A stretch of DNA of 64,000 bases, taken from the NCBI RefSeq assembly GCF_013410035.1, contig NZ_JACCBW010000001.1:992001-1056000 (forward strand), given 5' to 3'. The position numbers and the translations under genes are program-made. Shown piece after piece: positions 36,909-46,050 of the stretch. This DNA is from Nocardioides cavernae. Lineage in GTDB: Bacteria; Actinomycetota; Actinomycetes; Propionibacteriales; Nocardioidaceae. The first letter of the stretch is position 1; every line of letters starts with the position of its first letter. Under the pieces are notes generated by a model. That model saw only the letters and a list, made by a program, of their open reading frames with translations, was not told the DNA's origin and made no database searches.

Positions 36909-37022
36909 GTCACCCTCCTTTCCTTCCCGATCTTCCAACAGTAGGCGCTCACGCCAAGTCTGTCGTACGGACGCGGCCGTCCGGTATGACCCGAACGTGT
37001 CAATGTCACCCCTGAGAACGAG

Positions 37023-37057
37023 CCTGGCCCCGACCCCGGAACGGGGTAGGGGCCAGG
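37023..37057 (-). terminator. Terminator of the cold-shock gene
   Basis: A 15-bp stem with one mismatch (37023-37037 with 37043-37057) and a 5-nt loop lies 38 nt after the csp stop on the minus strand. GC-rich, without a clear U-run. Confidence 0.65.
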
Positions 37058-37094
37058 TCGTGATCAGATCTGGAACAGGTCCAGCGTCAGCCGA

Positions 37095-37298
37095 TCAGAT
37101 CGGACGGACGTTCTCCGCCTGCGGGCCCTTGGGGCCCTGGGTGACGTCGAACTCGACCTTCTGGTTCTCGTCCAGCGACTTGTAGCCGTTGGTCTGGATG
37201 GCCGAGTAGTGCACGAAGACGTCGTCGCCGCCGTCCTCCTGCGCAATGAAGCCGAAACCCTTCTCGGCGTTGAACCACTTCACGGTGCCTTGAGCCAT
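37095..37298 (-). CDS. Cold-shock protein (CspA family)
   Basis: A 67-residue protein identical in layout to CspA-type RNA chaperones. RNP1 (KGFGFI) and RNP2 (VFVHYSAI) motifs bind single-stranded RNA and DNA. The ATG at 37298 follows GGAG. The 284-nt region between it and the M81 gene start (37299-37582) holds the csp promoter and probably a long 5' leader, as is usual for csp genes; I see no distinct element in it. Confidence 0.95.
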   Translation of the reverse strand: MAQGTVKWFNAEKGFGFIAQEDGGDDVFVHYSAIQTNGYKSLDENQKVEFDVTQGPKGPQAENVRPI

Positions 37299-37582
37299 GT
37301 GCTCGGTACTCCTGTTATCGGAACGAGAAGCCGTCACGTCGACGGCTCCGCCACAAGTGCGGTGACACGTCGCTCCGACTCACAAGCTGGAAGGGCCCGA
37401 AGAGGGAAACGCCGTTGGATCACAAACTCCGCGGGCGTCAACCTGCTGGAACTTGCACCTGTTGCACGACAGACCCTACCAACAAATGCCCTGTCGTCAC
37501 CTGTCGAGGACCTCCTGTGGGTGAACACTCGACCAACGGGCCTGCCGACGGACCCCGCGGGGCTGCCTGACACCATCCAGAA

Positions 37583-39103
37583 GTGACCACCGAAGTCATC
37601 CTTCCGGCCCTTCCGCGCGTCGCGGTCTGCGGCATCAGTCTCGAGGCGTCCACCTTCTCCCCCGCGCTCACCACGGCGGCGATGCTCGCCCCGCTGCGCG
37701 GACGCGAGGTGCTCGACGCGTGGGACTTCTGGCGCGCGGGAGGCTCGCTCGCCGACCGCGCCGAGTGGGTCGGGATCCTCCAGGCCCGCTCCATCGCCGG
37801 GGGCGCGATCCCCGCCGAGGACTACGCCCAGCTCAAGGGCGAGATCCTCGCCGGGCTGGTCGCGACGATCGAGGAGCGACCGCTCGACGGCCTCGTGCTC
37901 GACATCCACGGTGCCGCCAGCGTGGTCGGGATGGACGACATGGAGGGCGACCTCGCCGTCGCCGTACGCGCCGTGGTCGGTCCCGACTGCCTCATCAGCA
38001 GCGGGATGGACCTGCACGGCAACGTGTCGCGCACGCTCGCCGAGACCGTCGACCTCCTCACGACCTACCGCACCGCCCCGCACGTGGACTGGCATGAGAC
38101 CAAGGAGCGCGCCGCGCGAAACCTCGTCGACCGGCTGGCGCTCCCGGCCGGGCGCCGGCGGCCCGCGAAGGCCTGGGTGCCGGTGCCGATCCTGCTGCCC
38201 GGCGAGATGACGAGCACCCGGCAGGAGCCCGCGACGAGCCTCTACGCCCGGGTGCCCGGGATCGAGGCGCTCGACGGGATCCTCGACGCCGGGATCTGGA
38301 TCGGCTACCCCTGGGCCGACGAGCCCCGCAACCACGCGGTCGTGATGGCCGTGGGCGACGACGCCGACCTCGCGCTCGCGGAGGCGACGGGCCTGGCGCG
38401 TGAGCTGTGGGAGCGTCGCGAGGAGTTCGGCTTCGTGGCCCCGACCGGCTCGCTCGAGGAGGTCCTCGCGGCCGCGGTCGCGTCGCCGGTCGCGCCGTAC
38501 TTCGTCTCCGACTCCGGCGACAACCCCACCGCCGGCGGCGCCGGCGACGTGACCTGGACCCTCGCCGAGCTGCTCGCCAGCCAGGAGCTGCTCGCGAGCG
38601 GCAAGCGGGCCATCTACGCCTCGATCCCCGACCACGCGGGCGCGCTCGCCGCCGCCGAGGCGGGCGTCGGTGCAGACGTACGTCTCACGCTGGGCGCCCG
38701 GGTTGACGCCCGGCCGGCACCACCGGTCGAGGTCTCGGGGCGGGTCGTCGCGGTCGTGCCGGGCGAGGACAACCTCGAGGTGGTCGTCCGCACTCCCGCG
38801 GTCGACGTGGTCGTCACCCGCCGGCGGCGGCCCTACCACCTCGAGTCGGACTTCACCCGGCTCGGCCTCGACCCCCGTCGGGCGGACGTCGTCGTGGTCA
38901 AGATCGGCTACCTCGAGCCCGAGCTGTTCGACATGGCCGCCGACTGGATGCTGGCGCTCACCCCGGGCGGCGTCGACCAGCACCTCGCCCGGCTGGGGCA
39001 CGAGCGCATCCGCCGGCCGATGTTCCCCCTGGACGACGTGTCGGGGGTCGACCCCGTCGCCGGTGCCGTGCTCTTCCCCGGCGACACCGCGTCGTCGGCG
39101 TAG
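37583..39103 (+). CDS. M81 family metallopeptidase (MlrC-like)
   Basis: A 506-residue member of the M81/DUF1485 family named after microcystinase MlrC of sphingomonads. The N-terminal part (residues 10-300) shows the family's motifs: ISLEASTFSP, DIHGAASVVG, DLHGNVS and HVDWHETKERA, which supply the metal-binding His and Asp residues. In non-sphingomonads the substrate is unknown; these are not evidence of toxin degradation. The GTG at 37583 begins the frame. Its TAG lies inside a palindrome that also holds the stop of the convergent cutC gene. Confidence 0.85.
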   Translation: MTTEVILPALPRVAVCGISLEASTFSPALTTAAMLAPLRGREVLDAWDFWRAGGSLADRAEWVGILQARSIAGGAIPAEDYAQLKGEILAGLVATIEERPLDGLVLDIHGAASVVGMDDMEGDLAVAVRAVVGPDCLISSGMDLHGNVSRTLAETVDLLTTYRTAPHVDWHETKERAARNLVDRLALPAGRRRPAKAWVPVPILLPGEMTSTRQEPATSLYARVPGIEALDGILDAGIWIGYPWADEPRNHAVVMAVGDDADLALAEATGLARELWERREEFGFVAPTGSLEEVLAAAVASPVAPYFVSDSGDNPTAGGAGDVTWTLAELLASQELLASGKRAIYASIPDHAGALAAAEAGVGADVRLTLGARVDARPAPPVEVSGRVVAVVPGEDNLEVVVRTPAVDVVVTRRRRPYHLESDFTRLGLDPRRADVVVVKIGYLEPELFDMAADWMLALTPGGVDQHLARLGHERIRRPMFPLDDVSGVDPVAGAVLFPGDTASSA

Positions 39104-39159
39104 TCCGCATCATTCGTCATCCCCGGACCTGCTCCCGAGGTGACGATCGATGCGGACTA
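39101..39159. repeat. Palindrome family B, copy B1
   Basis: Inverted arms TAGTCCGCATC (39101-39111) and GATGCGGACTA (39149-39159), perfect over 11 bp and matching about 18 of 21 when extended inward. The outermost triplets are the stop codons of both convergent genes (M81 peptidase and CutC). A related palindrome lies at 62.9 kb, also between convergent genes. Confidence 0.85.
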
Positions 39160-39885
39160 GCGGCCGAGCGCCGCCATCACCTTGGCGAGCACGACGGGGC
39201 TGGTCGCGCTGCGCCGGCCGTCGTCGTACCCCGCCGAGACCCCGGCGGGCACCACCGTCCCGGGTGCGCGCAGGTGGACCTCGCGCGCGCCGGTCTCCGC
39301 CACGATGCGCGCCACGTTGGCCGGGCGTACGCCGCCCCCGACCGCGATCCGCACCTCCTCGCCGCCCCGCCGCACGAGGTCCGCGAGCACCGCGAGGTGG
39401 TCGAGCGCGGGCCCGGGGCCGCCGGAGGTGAGGACGCGCGACACCCCGAGGTCGCGCAGCAGCGCAAGGGCCTCGCCCTGGTCCGGCACCGAGTCGAACG
39501 CCTTGTGGAAGGTGACGGGGGCACCGCCCGCGGCCTCGACGAGGCGGCGTACGGCAGCGGCCGAGACGGTGCCGTCGGGCTCGAGGGTGCCGACCACGAA
39601 GCCGAGGTCGGCCGTCGCTCCCAGCGCAGACCTCACCGCCTCGATGTCGGCGGCCATCACGTCGACCTCCGCCGGCGTGTGGACGAAGTCGCCCGCGCGG
39701 GAGCGGACGAGCACCCGGATCGCCAGCCCCGGCGCCGCCCCGGCGCAGTGCCGGACGAAGCCCAGCGACGGCGTCGTGCCCCCGTCGGCGAGCCCGGCGC
39801 ACGCCTCCAGACCGTCCGCGCCGGCGGCCGCGGCGAGGGCCGCTCCCCCGACGTCCTCCAGGCAGATCTCGACGAGCGTGGTCAT
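39157..39885 (-). CDS. cutC: CutC family protein
   Basis: A 242-residue TIM-barrel protein of the CutC family. The N-terminal EICLEDVGGA, the central GTLEPDGTVS and the FHKAFDSVPDQ motif, and C-terminal LTSGGPGPAL are all recognisable. It was first linked to copper homeostasis in E. coli, but a direct metal role has been questioned. The ATG at 39885 is a clean start. Divergent from the ANTAR gene. Confidence 0.9.
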   Translation of the reverse strand: MTTLVEICLEDVGGAALAAAAGADGLEACAGLADGGTTPSLGFVRHCAGAAPGLAIRVLVRSRAGDFVHTPAEVDVMAADIEAVRSALGATADLGFVVGTLEPDGTVSAAAVRRLVEAAGGAPVTFHKAFDSVPDQGEALALLRDLGVSRVLTSGGPGPALDHLAVLADLVRRGGEEVRIAVGGGVRPANVARIVAETGAREVHLRAPGTVVPAGVSAGYDDGRRSATSPVVLAKVMAALGR

Positions 39886-39947
39886 GGCGCAACGCTACGG
39901 GCCCGCGCCGGTTGCCCCCGTGGGCGGAGGCGCGGCATCATCCGGGC

Positions 39948-40622
39948 ATGACGCGGAGCAGCGGGGGCGGGGCCTTCAGCGCGTCGCACGACGCCCTGGT
40001 CGGCCGCTACGCCTACCACCACGAGACCGACGTCTGGACGTGGTCCGACGAGATGTACCGGATCCACGGATTCGAGCCCGGAGAGGTCGTGCCGTCGACC
40101 GAGCTGGTGATGCGGCACATCCACCCGGACGACCGGGCCGCGGCCTGGGAGTCCCGCGAGGCGGTCGTCGAGCACCAGCGCCCCTTCTCCTTCCTCCACC
40201 GGATCGTCACCGCGACCAACGGTGAGCGCGTGGTCATCGCCGCCGGCCACCCCGAGGTCGAGCCGGACGGCACGCGCTTCGTCGCGGGGCACCTGGTCGA
40301 CCTCACCGAGATCCGCCGGGAGGCGGTCGCCGTCGAGCTCGACACCGCCGCGTCCGACTTCGCCGCCCACCGTGCCGTGATCGAGCAGGCCAAGGGTGTG
40401 CTGGTGCAGCTCTACAGCGTGGACCCCGACACGGCCTTCGCGCTGCTGCGAGCGTTCTCGATGAACTCGAACCGCAAGGTGCGCGACGTCGCCGGCGCAC
40501 TCGTCGCGGGCGCCGGTCGCGACCTGACGCCCACCAAGGGTCGCTCCCCCTCGGCCCACGACGTGCTCGAGCGGCTGCTGGGCGCGCCGGAGCCGGAGCG
40601 GGACGAGTCGCCGACGGGCTGA
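39948..40622 (+). CDS. PAS-ANTAR RNA-binding regulator
   Basis: A 224-residue protein. Residues 20-120 are a PAS domain (WSDEMYRIHGFEPGEVVPS, HPDDRAAAW). Residues 135-190 are an ANTAR domain (HRAVIEQAKGVLVQLYSVD then DTAFALLRAFS), which binds paired RNA hairpins to stop transcription termination. Such PAS-ANTAR proteins are common in actinobacteria and often react to redox or light. No target hairpins were identified. The ATG at 39948 has GGGC upstream, so the ribosome-binding site is weak. Confidence 0.88.
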   Translation: MTRSSGGGAFSASHDALVGRYAYHHETDVWTWSDEMYRIHGFEPGEVVPSTELVMRHIHPDDRAAAWESREAVVEHQRPFSFLHRIVTATNGERVVIAAGHPEVEPDGTRFVAGHLVDLTEIRREAVAVELDTAASDFAAHRAVIEQAKGVLVQLYSVDPDTAFALLRAFSMNSNRKVRDVAGALVAGAGRDLTPTKGRSPSAHDVLERLLGAPEPERDESPTG

Positions 40623-40725
40623 GCCGACGGGCTGAGCCGTGCCTGCCCGGGGCCGCACGCTTCGGGGTCTGGAAGGATGGTCGCAGCGCGCGACGTCGGG
40701 ACGACCTCCGCGACGCCGCGCACCC

Positions 40726-40798
40726 GGGCCTCTAGCTCAATTGGCAGAGCAGCGGACTTTTAATCCGTTAGTTCAGGGTTCGAGTCCCTGGAGGCCTA
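40726..40798 (+). tRNA. tRNA-Lys (TTT)
   Basis: A 73-nt cloverleaf: the acceptor stem is GGGCCTC/GAGGCCT with one G-T wobble, the D-arm is GCTC-AATTGGCA-GAGC, the anticodon loop is ACTTTTAAT with anticodon TTT, and the T-arm CAGGGTTCGAGTCCCTG is canonical. CCA is not encoded. Located between the ANTAR and universal stress genes. Confidence 0.93.
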
Positions 40799-40840
40799 CC
40801 CCGCACACCCGAGTCGGCCCGTGACACCCAGGAGAGCCCC

Positions 40841-41212
40841 GTGAGCGTCCTCGTCTTCTACAGGTCCACCCCCGAGGGCGCGGAGGCCGTCCGCGCGGGC
40901 GCCGTGCAGGCCGCCTTCCACCGCACCGAGCTGGTGGTGCACAACGTCCCGCTCGACGCCGCCGAGGCCGAGGAGGTCGTCGCGCTCGCGTCGGGCGCCG
41001 CGGCGGGCGCGGGCGTGGAGCTGCTGACCGTCCTCGCGCCGGAGTCCGGCGACGGCGTCGACGACTTCCTGGCGGCGGCCGGTGAGCCGGGCGTGGACCT
41101 GCTGGTCCTCGGCATCCGGCACCGCACGCCCGTCGGCAAGCTGATCCTCGGCAGCACCGAGCAGCAGGTCCTGCTCGACGCGCCGCGCCCGGTCCTCGCC
41201 GTCAAGGCCTGA
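40841..41212 (+). CDS. Universal stress protein (UspA family)
   Basis: A 123-residue single Usp domain, close to the usual 140 residues. The ATP-binding G-x2-G-x9-G region appears as LGIRHRTPVGKLILGSTEQQ, and the C-terminal strand is RPVLAVKA. It would bind ATP and serve in stress survival. The GTG at 40841 follows AGGAG. It starts 42 nt after tRNA-Lys and converges on the quinone oxidoreductase. Confidence 0.85.
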   Translation: MSVLVFYRSTPEGAEAVRAGAVQAAFHRTELVVHNVPLDAAEAEEVVALASGAAAGAGVELLTVLAPESGDGVDDFLAAAGEPGVDLLVLGIRHRTPVGKLILGSTEQQVLLDAPRPVLAVKA

Positions 41213-41218
41213 CGCGGG

Positions 41219-42241
41219 TCACTCCTCCGACACGTCGAGCAGCACCTTGCCGACCGCGCCGTCCTCGACGGCCGTGTGGGCGTCGGCCGTGCGCTCGAGC
41301 GGGTAGTGGTGCAGCGGGAGCCCGTGCGCCTCGCCGACGCCGAAGGCCCCGTCGCGGAGCGCCGCGGTGATGTCGTCGGCGGCGGCCCGCAGCGCCTCGG
41401 ACCCGACGGTGTAGAGCAGCACCCACTGGAAGCGGGCATTGGTCGAGAACGTCTCGCGCACGCTCAGGGTCACCTCGTCGCCGCCGTTGTTGGCATAGAT
41501 CGCGATGGTGCCGCGCGGCTTGATCACCCGGAGGTCGTCGCGCAGGTTCTGCGCGGGCGCGACCTCCACGACCAGGTCGACCCCGTCGGGTGCGAGGCCC
41601 TTCACGGCCTCCACGACGTCGCCCTCGCGGTAGTTGACGACGTGGTGCGCGCCCGCCGCCGTCGCCAGCGCGGCCTTCTCGGCGCTGCTGACGGTCGCGA
41701 CGACCGTTGCGCCGGCCCAACGGGCCAGCTGGATCGCGGCGTTGCCGACCGCACCCGCGCCCCCCGCGACGAGGACCGTCATCGCGTCCATCGCGCCGGG
41801 CGCCAGCCGGTCCGGGCCGTCCTCGGAGGTCGTGAGGGCCCGGTGCGCGGTCACCGCCGGGACGCCCAGCGACGCCCCGACGTCGTACGACGCTGAACCC
41901 GGCAGCGCGGTCACGCGCTCGACGGGCACCACGACCTGCTCCTGCGCCGTGCCGCCCGGGCGCTGGTGCTGCGTGAGCATCGTCCAGACCCGGTCGCCGA
42001 CCGCGACGCCGGAGACGTCGGGGCCGACGGCGTCGACCACCCCGGCACCGTCCTGGCCCGGCACGATCTCGGGGAAGGCCAGCTCGCCCATGCCGCCGGC
42101 GCGGAACTTCCAGTCGGTCGGGTTCACGCCGGCCCGCACGATCCGTACCCGCACCTCGCCCGGCCCCGGCCGCGCGGCCTCCCGCTCCACCACCTCGAGC
42201 ACCGACGCGTCGCCGCTCTCCCTGTAGACCACTGCACGCAT
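41219..42241 (-). CDS. NADPH:quinone oxidoreductase-like MDR protein
   Basis: A 340-residue zinc-independent medium-chain dehydrogenase/reductase. The N-terminal GroES-like part contains VNPTDWKFR and PGQDGAGVVDAVG; the nucleotide-binding loop is VLVAGGAGAVGNAAIQLARW. It would reduce quinones or enones with NADPH, which suits stress or detoxification. The ATG at 42241 follows GGAGGAG. It is divergent from the PAP2 gene. Confidence 0.88.
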   Translation of the reverse strand: MRAVVYRESGDASVLEVVEREAARPGPGEVRVRIVRAGVNPTDWKFRAGGMGELAFPEIVPGQDGAGVVDAVGPDVSGVAVGDRVWTMLTQHQRPGGTAQEQVVVPVERVTALPGSASYDVGASLGVPAVTAHRALTTSEDGPDRLAPGAMDAMTVLVAGGAGAVGNAAIQLARWAGATVVATVSSAEKAALATAAGAHHVVNYREGDVVEAVKGLAPDGVDLVVEVAPAQNLRDDLRVIKPRGTIAIYANNGGDEVTLSVRETFSTNARFQWVLLYTVGSEALRAAADDITAALRDGAFGVGEAHGLPLHHYPLERTADAHTAVEDGAVGKVLLDVSEE

Positions 42242-42387
42242 GACGTCTCCTCCTCTGACGGCCCGGATGTCGTTCCCCGGGGCAACGCGTCCGCGGGGAC
42301 GTGGTGTTCCCGGCACCCGTCCGGCGGACGTTTGGCGTCGCTGGGCAGAATGCCCCCAACGCCCGTCCCGTGCACGACCGGAGACCC

Positions 42388-43503
42388 ATGTCCACGCCAT
42401 CCGCCCTGGGGCGCCGGCCCTACGCCTTCCTGGCGGCCAACGCCGCCCTCATCGGCGCGGTGACCCTGTTCGCCAGCCTCGCCCTCGACCGGCCGGTCGC
42501 CGACCCGGAGGGGAGCTTCCTCGGCCCGTCGTGGGTGCGCCTGCCGGTGCTGTGCCTGACCGCGATCGTCATCGACCTGCTGCCGCGCGCCCTGTGGGTC
42601 GGCCGGCTCGACCCCGCACGGACCGCGGCGGCGGTGCGCGAGCGCGTACGCACGCACTGGACGCCGGCGCGGCTGCAGCTCGTGGTGATCGGCATCTCGG
42701 GCTTCTACATCGTCTACGTCGCCTACCGGAACCTGAAGTCCCTGCTGCCGCTGGTCCGGGAGGTGAAGTACGACCGCGAGCTGCGGGTGCTCGACCGGCT
42801 GCTGCTCCTGGGGCACGACCCGGCCACCGCGCTGCACGACCTGCTCGGGACGGGGTTCACCGCGCACGTGCTCTCGGCCGTCTACCTCGCCTACATCCCG
42901 CTCGTCGCCATCCTCGTCACCGTGTGGCTGGTGTGGTCGAACAACATCGGCTACGGCTGGTGGTTCGTCACCGCGCAGGGGATCGCGTGGACGCTCGGCA
43001 CCGTCTCCTACTACCTGCTGCCGACGCTCGGCCCCGGGCTGATGTACCCCTGGCTGACCACCGACATCACGCCCAACGGCACGTCCGAGCTGATGGACTC
43101 GCTCGTCTACTCACGCCAGGGCTTCCTGTGGGGCGGCGGCGACTACCAGGGCGTCGCCGGCTTCGCGAGCCTGCACACCGCGATCGCCCTGCTGTGGGCC
43201 CTGATGGCCCAGCACACGGTGCGCAGCATCCTCGTGCGCCGGGTGCTCTGGGTGAACTTCGCCCTGACGGTCGTGGCCACCCTCTACTTCGGCTGGCACT
43301 ACATCGCCGACGACATCGGTGGCGCGATCATCGCCGGCGTCGCCTTCCGGCTCGCGGCGCGCGTCACGGGGCACCCGCTGCCGCGGGGCCCCGTGCTGCG
43401 CAGGCTGCTGGGTCAGGCCCCGCCGACCCGCTCCTCCGGCACCCCGCGCACACCGGAGTCGGTGAGCTCGGCCTCGCGGGCCGCGGACGCCTCGAGCTCC
43501 TGA
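42388..43503 (+). CDS. PAP2-superfamily membrane protein (PAP2_3/Aur1-like)
   Basis: A 371-residue protein with about six hydrophobic segments. The phosphatase-type motifs are SLHTAIALL and the GWHYIADDIGG pair, which supply the catalytic His residues and Asp. This is the inositolphosphotransferase-like branch, which in actinobacteria may act in phosphoinositide or lipid head-group transfer. The C-terminal 29 residues are Ser/Thr-rich, cytoplasmic and overlap the convergent NDH-2 gene by 91 nt; a shorter end is not possible because the frame is open until 43503. Confidence 0.85.
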   Translation: MSTPSALGRRPYAFLAANAALIGAVTLFASLALDRPVADPEGSFLGPSWVRLPVLCLTAIVIDLLPRALWVGRLDPARTAAAVRERVRTHWTPARLQLVVIGISGFYIVYVAYRNLKSLLPLVREVKYDRELRVLDRLLLLGHDPATALHDLLGTGFTAHVLSAVYLAYIPLVAILVTVWLVWSNNIGYGWWFVTAQGIAWTLGTVSYYLLPTLGPGLMYPWLTTDITPNGTSELMDSLVYSRQGFLWGGGDYQGVAGFASLHTAIALLWALMAQHTVRSILVRRVLWVNFALTVVATLYFGWHYIADDIGGAIIAGVAFRLAARVTGHPLPRGPVLRRLLGQAPPTRSSGTPRTPESVSSASRAADASSS

Positions 43504-44894
43504 CGGCGGGTCTCCTCCATCATCGCGCGCGTCGCGTCGTAGATGCCCGGGTCGGAGACCAGGTCGGCGGCACCGCCACGGAGCCGCGCGAGGGCGGCGC
43601 GGGCGAAGATCTGCTGCTCGGTCGTCGTCCGCTCGGACCGGTTGTTGCTGATGAACGTGATCGCCCACCGCATCAGGGCGGAGACCTGGTTCTTGAAGCC
43701 GGTGAGGTAGACGAGGTGCACGCCGAGCCACATCAGCCAGGCGATGATGCCGGTGAGCCGCAGCTTGCCGACCATCGCGACCGCGCGGAAGCGGCTGATG
43801 ATGGCCATCGAGCCCTTGTCGAAGTACTTGAACGGCGGCTGCGGGGCCTTGCCCTCGAGGCGGTTCCTGATCTCCTTGGCGGCGTACTTCGCGCCCTGGA
43901 TGGCCACCTGCGCGACACCGGGGAGGTTGTCGAGGGCGATCATGTCGCCGACCACGAACACCTCGGGGTGTCCCGGCAGGGTGAGGTCGGGGTTGACCGC
44001 GATGCGCCCGGCGCGGTCGAGGGGCGCACCGGTCTGCTCCGACAGGGTCTTGCCGAGCGGGTTGGCCTGCACGCCGGCGGCCCAGATCTTGGCGACGGAG
44101 TTGATCCGCTCGACGCGGCCGTCCTTGAACTTCACCTCGAGGCCGCGCTCGTCGACCTCGGTGACCATGCCGCCGAGCATGACCTCGACGCCGAGCTTCT
44201 CGAGCTCCCTCTTGGCCTTGTCACCGAGCTTGGCGCCGAAGGGCGGCAGCACCTGCGGCGCGGCGTCCACGAGGACGACGCGGGCGTGGCGCGTGTTGAT
44301 CGCGCGGAAGTCCTTGCGCAGGGTGTTGTGCGCGAGCTCGGCGATCTGGCCGGCCATCTCCACGCCGGTCGGGCCGGCACCGACGACGACGAACGTCAGC
44401 AGGTGGTCGACGTCGTCGCCGCGGGTCGCACCGAGCTCGGCCATCTCGAAGGCGCCGAAGATGCGCCCGCGGAGCTCGAGGGCGTCGTCGATGCTCTTCA
44501 TGCCGGGCGCGAACTCGGCGAAGTGGTCGTTGCCGAAGTAGGACTGGCTCGCGCCGGCGGCGACGAGCAGGGAGTCGTACGACGTCACGGTGTCGCGGCC
44601 GAGCACCCGCGAGGTGACCGTCTTGGCGGTCAGGTCGATCGCGGTGACCTCGCCGAGGATGACCTTGGCGTTGTCCTGGCCGGCGAGGACCTCACGGGTC
44701 GGCGGCGCGATCTCGCCCTCGGACAGGATGCCGGTGGCGACCTGGTAGAGCAGGGGCTGGAAGAGGTGGTGCGTCGTCTTGCCGATGACGGTCACGTCGA
44801 CGTCGGCCCGACGCAGCGCCTTGGTGCCGAAGAGACCGCCGAAGCCGGACCCGATCACGACGACCTTGTGGCGGGCGGACTGGGTCGAGGTCAT
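43413..44894 (-). CDS. ndh: Type II NADH dehydrogenase (NDH-2)
   Basis: A 493-residue flavoprotein that oxidises NADH and passes electrons to quinone without pumping protons. The FAD-binding GSGFGGLFGTKAL is at residue 14, and the NADH-binding VVVGAGPTGVEMAGQIAEL is near residue 170; the AQVAIQGAKYAA region near 345 is also conserved. A C-terminal amphipathic region would bind the membrane. The ATG at 44894 follows GGAG. The last 91 nt overlap the convergent PAP2 gene. Confidence 0.92.
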   Translation of the reverse strand: MTSTQSARHKVVVIGSGFGGLFGTKALRRADVDVTVIGKTTHHLFQPLLYQVATGILSEGEIAPPTREVLAGQDNAKVILGEVTAIDLTAKTVTSRVLGRDTVTSYDSLLVAAGASQSYFGNDHFAEFAPGMKSIDDALELRGRIFGAFEMAELGATRGDDVDHLLTFVVVGAGPTGVEMAGQIAELAHNTLRKDFRAINTRHARVVLVDAAPQVLPPFGAKLGDKAKRELEKLGVEVMLGGMVTEVDERGLEVKFKDGRVERINSVAKIWAAGVQANPLGKTLSEQTGAPLDRAGRIAVNPDLTLPGHPEVFVVGDMIALDNLPGVAQVAIQGAKYAAKEIRNRLEGKAPQPPFKYFDKGSMAIISRFRAVAMVGKLRLTGIIAWLMWLGVHLVYLTGFKNQVSALMRWAITFISNNRSERTTTEQQIFARAALARLRGGAADLVSDPGIYDATRAMMEETRRQELEASAAREAELTDSGVRGVPEERVGGA

Positions 44895-45111
44895 GGAAGC
44901 TCCTGGGGTCGAAGGTGCGTCGTCCACTGCTGTACCCATCTTCCTCCCGCGCGTGCGCGGGCGCGAAACGCCGGTCGCGTCTGCTTGCTCACACCTCGAC
45001 GGAGGCTTCGGGGAAACTAGTGTGGTTGTCGAGGTTTGAATGACTTCTTCCTGGGCAATCATGGCCCCACTGGACTGTCCACCCCCTTGACGCCCGTTGA
45101 AAAGAGTCCCA

Positions 45112-46050
45112 GTGCCGCTGAGCTCCGAGTTGACGCTGGCGTCGTCGCCGCGCGCCGCGGCAGACGCGCGGCGCTGGGTGAGCGACATCTGCGAGCGGCT
45201 CGAGCGCGCGGACCTCGTCGAGTGCGCCGAGCTGGGCGTCTCCGAGCTGGTGGCCAACGCGCTCCTGCACGCCTCGGCCCCCTACAAGGTGCGGGTGCGG
45301 GGCACGGCGACCCACCCGCGCATCGAGGTGCTCGACGGCTCGACCCGGCCGCCGGTGCCGCCGACCGTGCCGCTCGACGGCGCGGACGAGCTCGACCTCC
45401 TGCTCACCTTCGGCCGCGGCCTGTCCATGGTCGCCCAGTGCGCGGTCGCGTGGGGCGCCACGATCGAGGACGACGGCAAGATCGTGTGGTTCGAGCCGGC
45501 GACCGAGATGGCCGACACCCGCTCCGCCGAGTGGGTCATCGACCACCAGGAGCGTGACCTCCCCGAGCCCACCAGCGACGCCGCCGTCGAGGTCAGCCTC
45601 CTCGGGATGGACGTCCCCCTCTACCTCAGCCTCATCCGCCAGTACTCCGAGCTGCGCCGCGAGCTCCGCCTCCTGTCGCTGTCGCACCAGTCCGACTACC
45701 CGCTCGCCGGCGACCTCACCTCGATGTTCGCCAACTTCGAGCGGCAGTTCCCCGAGTCCTACTGGGAGCAGGTGCGCGCGGCCGAGTCGCAGGGCCTCCC
45801 CCGCACCGACATCACCTTCCCGATGGTGCGCGAGTCCGGCCCGATCTTCGTGACGATGTCCGAGATGTTCGACGTGGCCGATGCGTTCTGCCGCGCCGAG
45901 CGGCTGCTCGCGATGGCGCGCACCACCCCCCAGCGCTCCTTCCACAACTGGCTGCTCGGGGAGCTCGTCCACCAGCTCGACGGTGCCTCGGCCCGTCCGT
46001 GGGCCGGCGACCCGCCGCCCGGGGCGACCTCGGCCAGCCGGGTCGGGTGA
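45112..46050 (+). CDS. RsbW-like ATPase with C-terminal unknown domain
   Basis: A 312-residue protein. Residues 8-135 form a GHKL-type ATPase like anti-sigma kinases: N-box ELGVSELVANALLHA and GRGLSMV box. Residues 150-300 form a mostly helical domain (SLIRQYSELRRELRLLSLSH, and MFDVADAFCRAERLLAMAR) that I do not recognise. It might control a sigma factor or phosphorylate an antagonist, but no partner gene is adjacent. GTG 45112 was chosen; a TTG 15 nt upstream is an alternative. Its stop overlaps the crcB start in GTGA. Confidence 0.7.
   Translation: MPLSSELTLASSPRAAADARRWVSDICERLERADLVECAELGVSELVANALLHASAPYKVRVRGTATHPRIEVLDGSTRPPVPPTVPLDGADELDLLLTFGRGLSMVAQCAVAWGATIEDDGKIVWFEPATEMADTRSAEWVIDHQERDLPEPTSDAAVEVSLLGMDVPLYLSLIRQYSELRRELRLLSLSHQSDYPLAGDLTSMFANFERQFPESYWEQVRAAESQGLPRTDITFPMVRESGPIFVTMSEMFDVADAFCRAERLLAMARTTPQRSFHNWLLGELVHQLDGASARPWAGDPPPGATSASRVG

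Noticed and set aside
37299..37582. A small gene in the 284-nt interval between csp and the M81 gene
   Set aside because: Short open frames there have no ribosome-binding sites or conserved patterns; the interval is better read as the csp leader and promoters.
37583..39103. M81 protein as a microcystin-degrading enzyme
   Set aside because: The family is broad, no other mlr genes (MlrA, MlrB, MlrD) are present, and the name reflects one studied member only.
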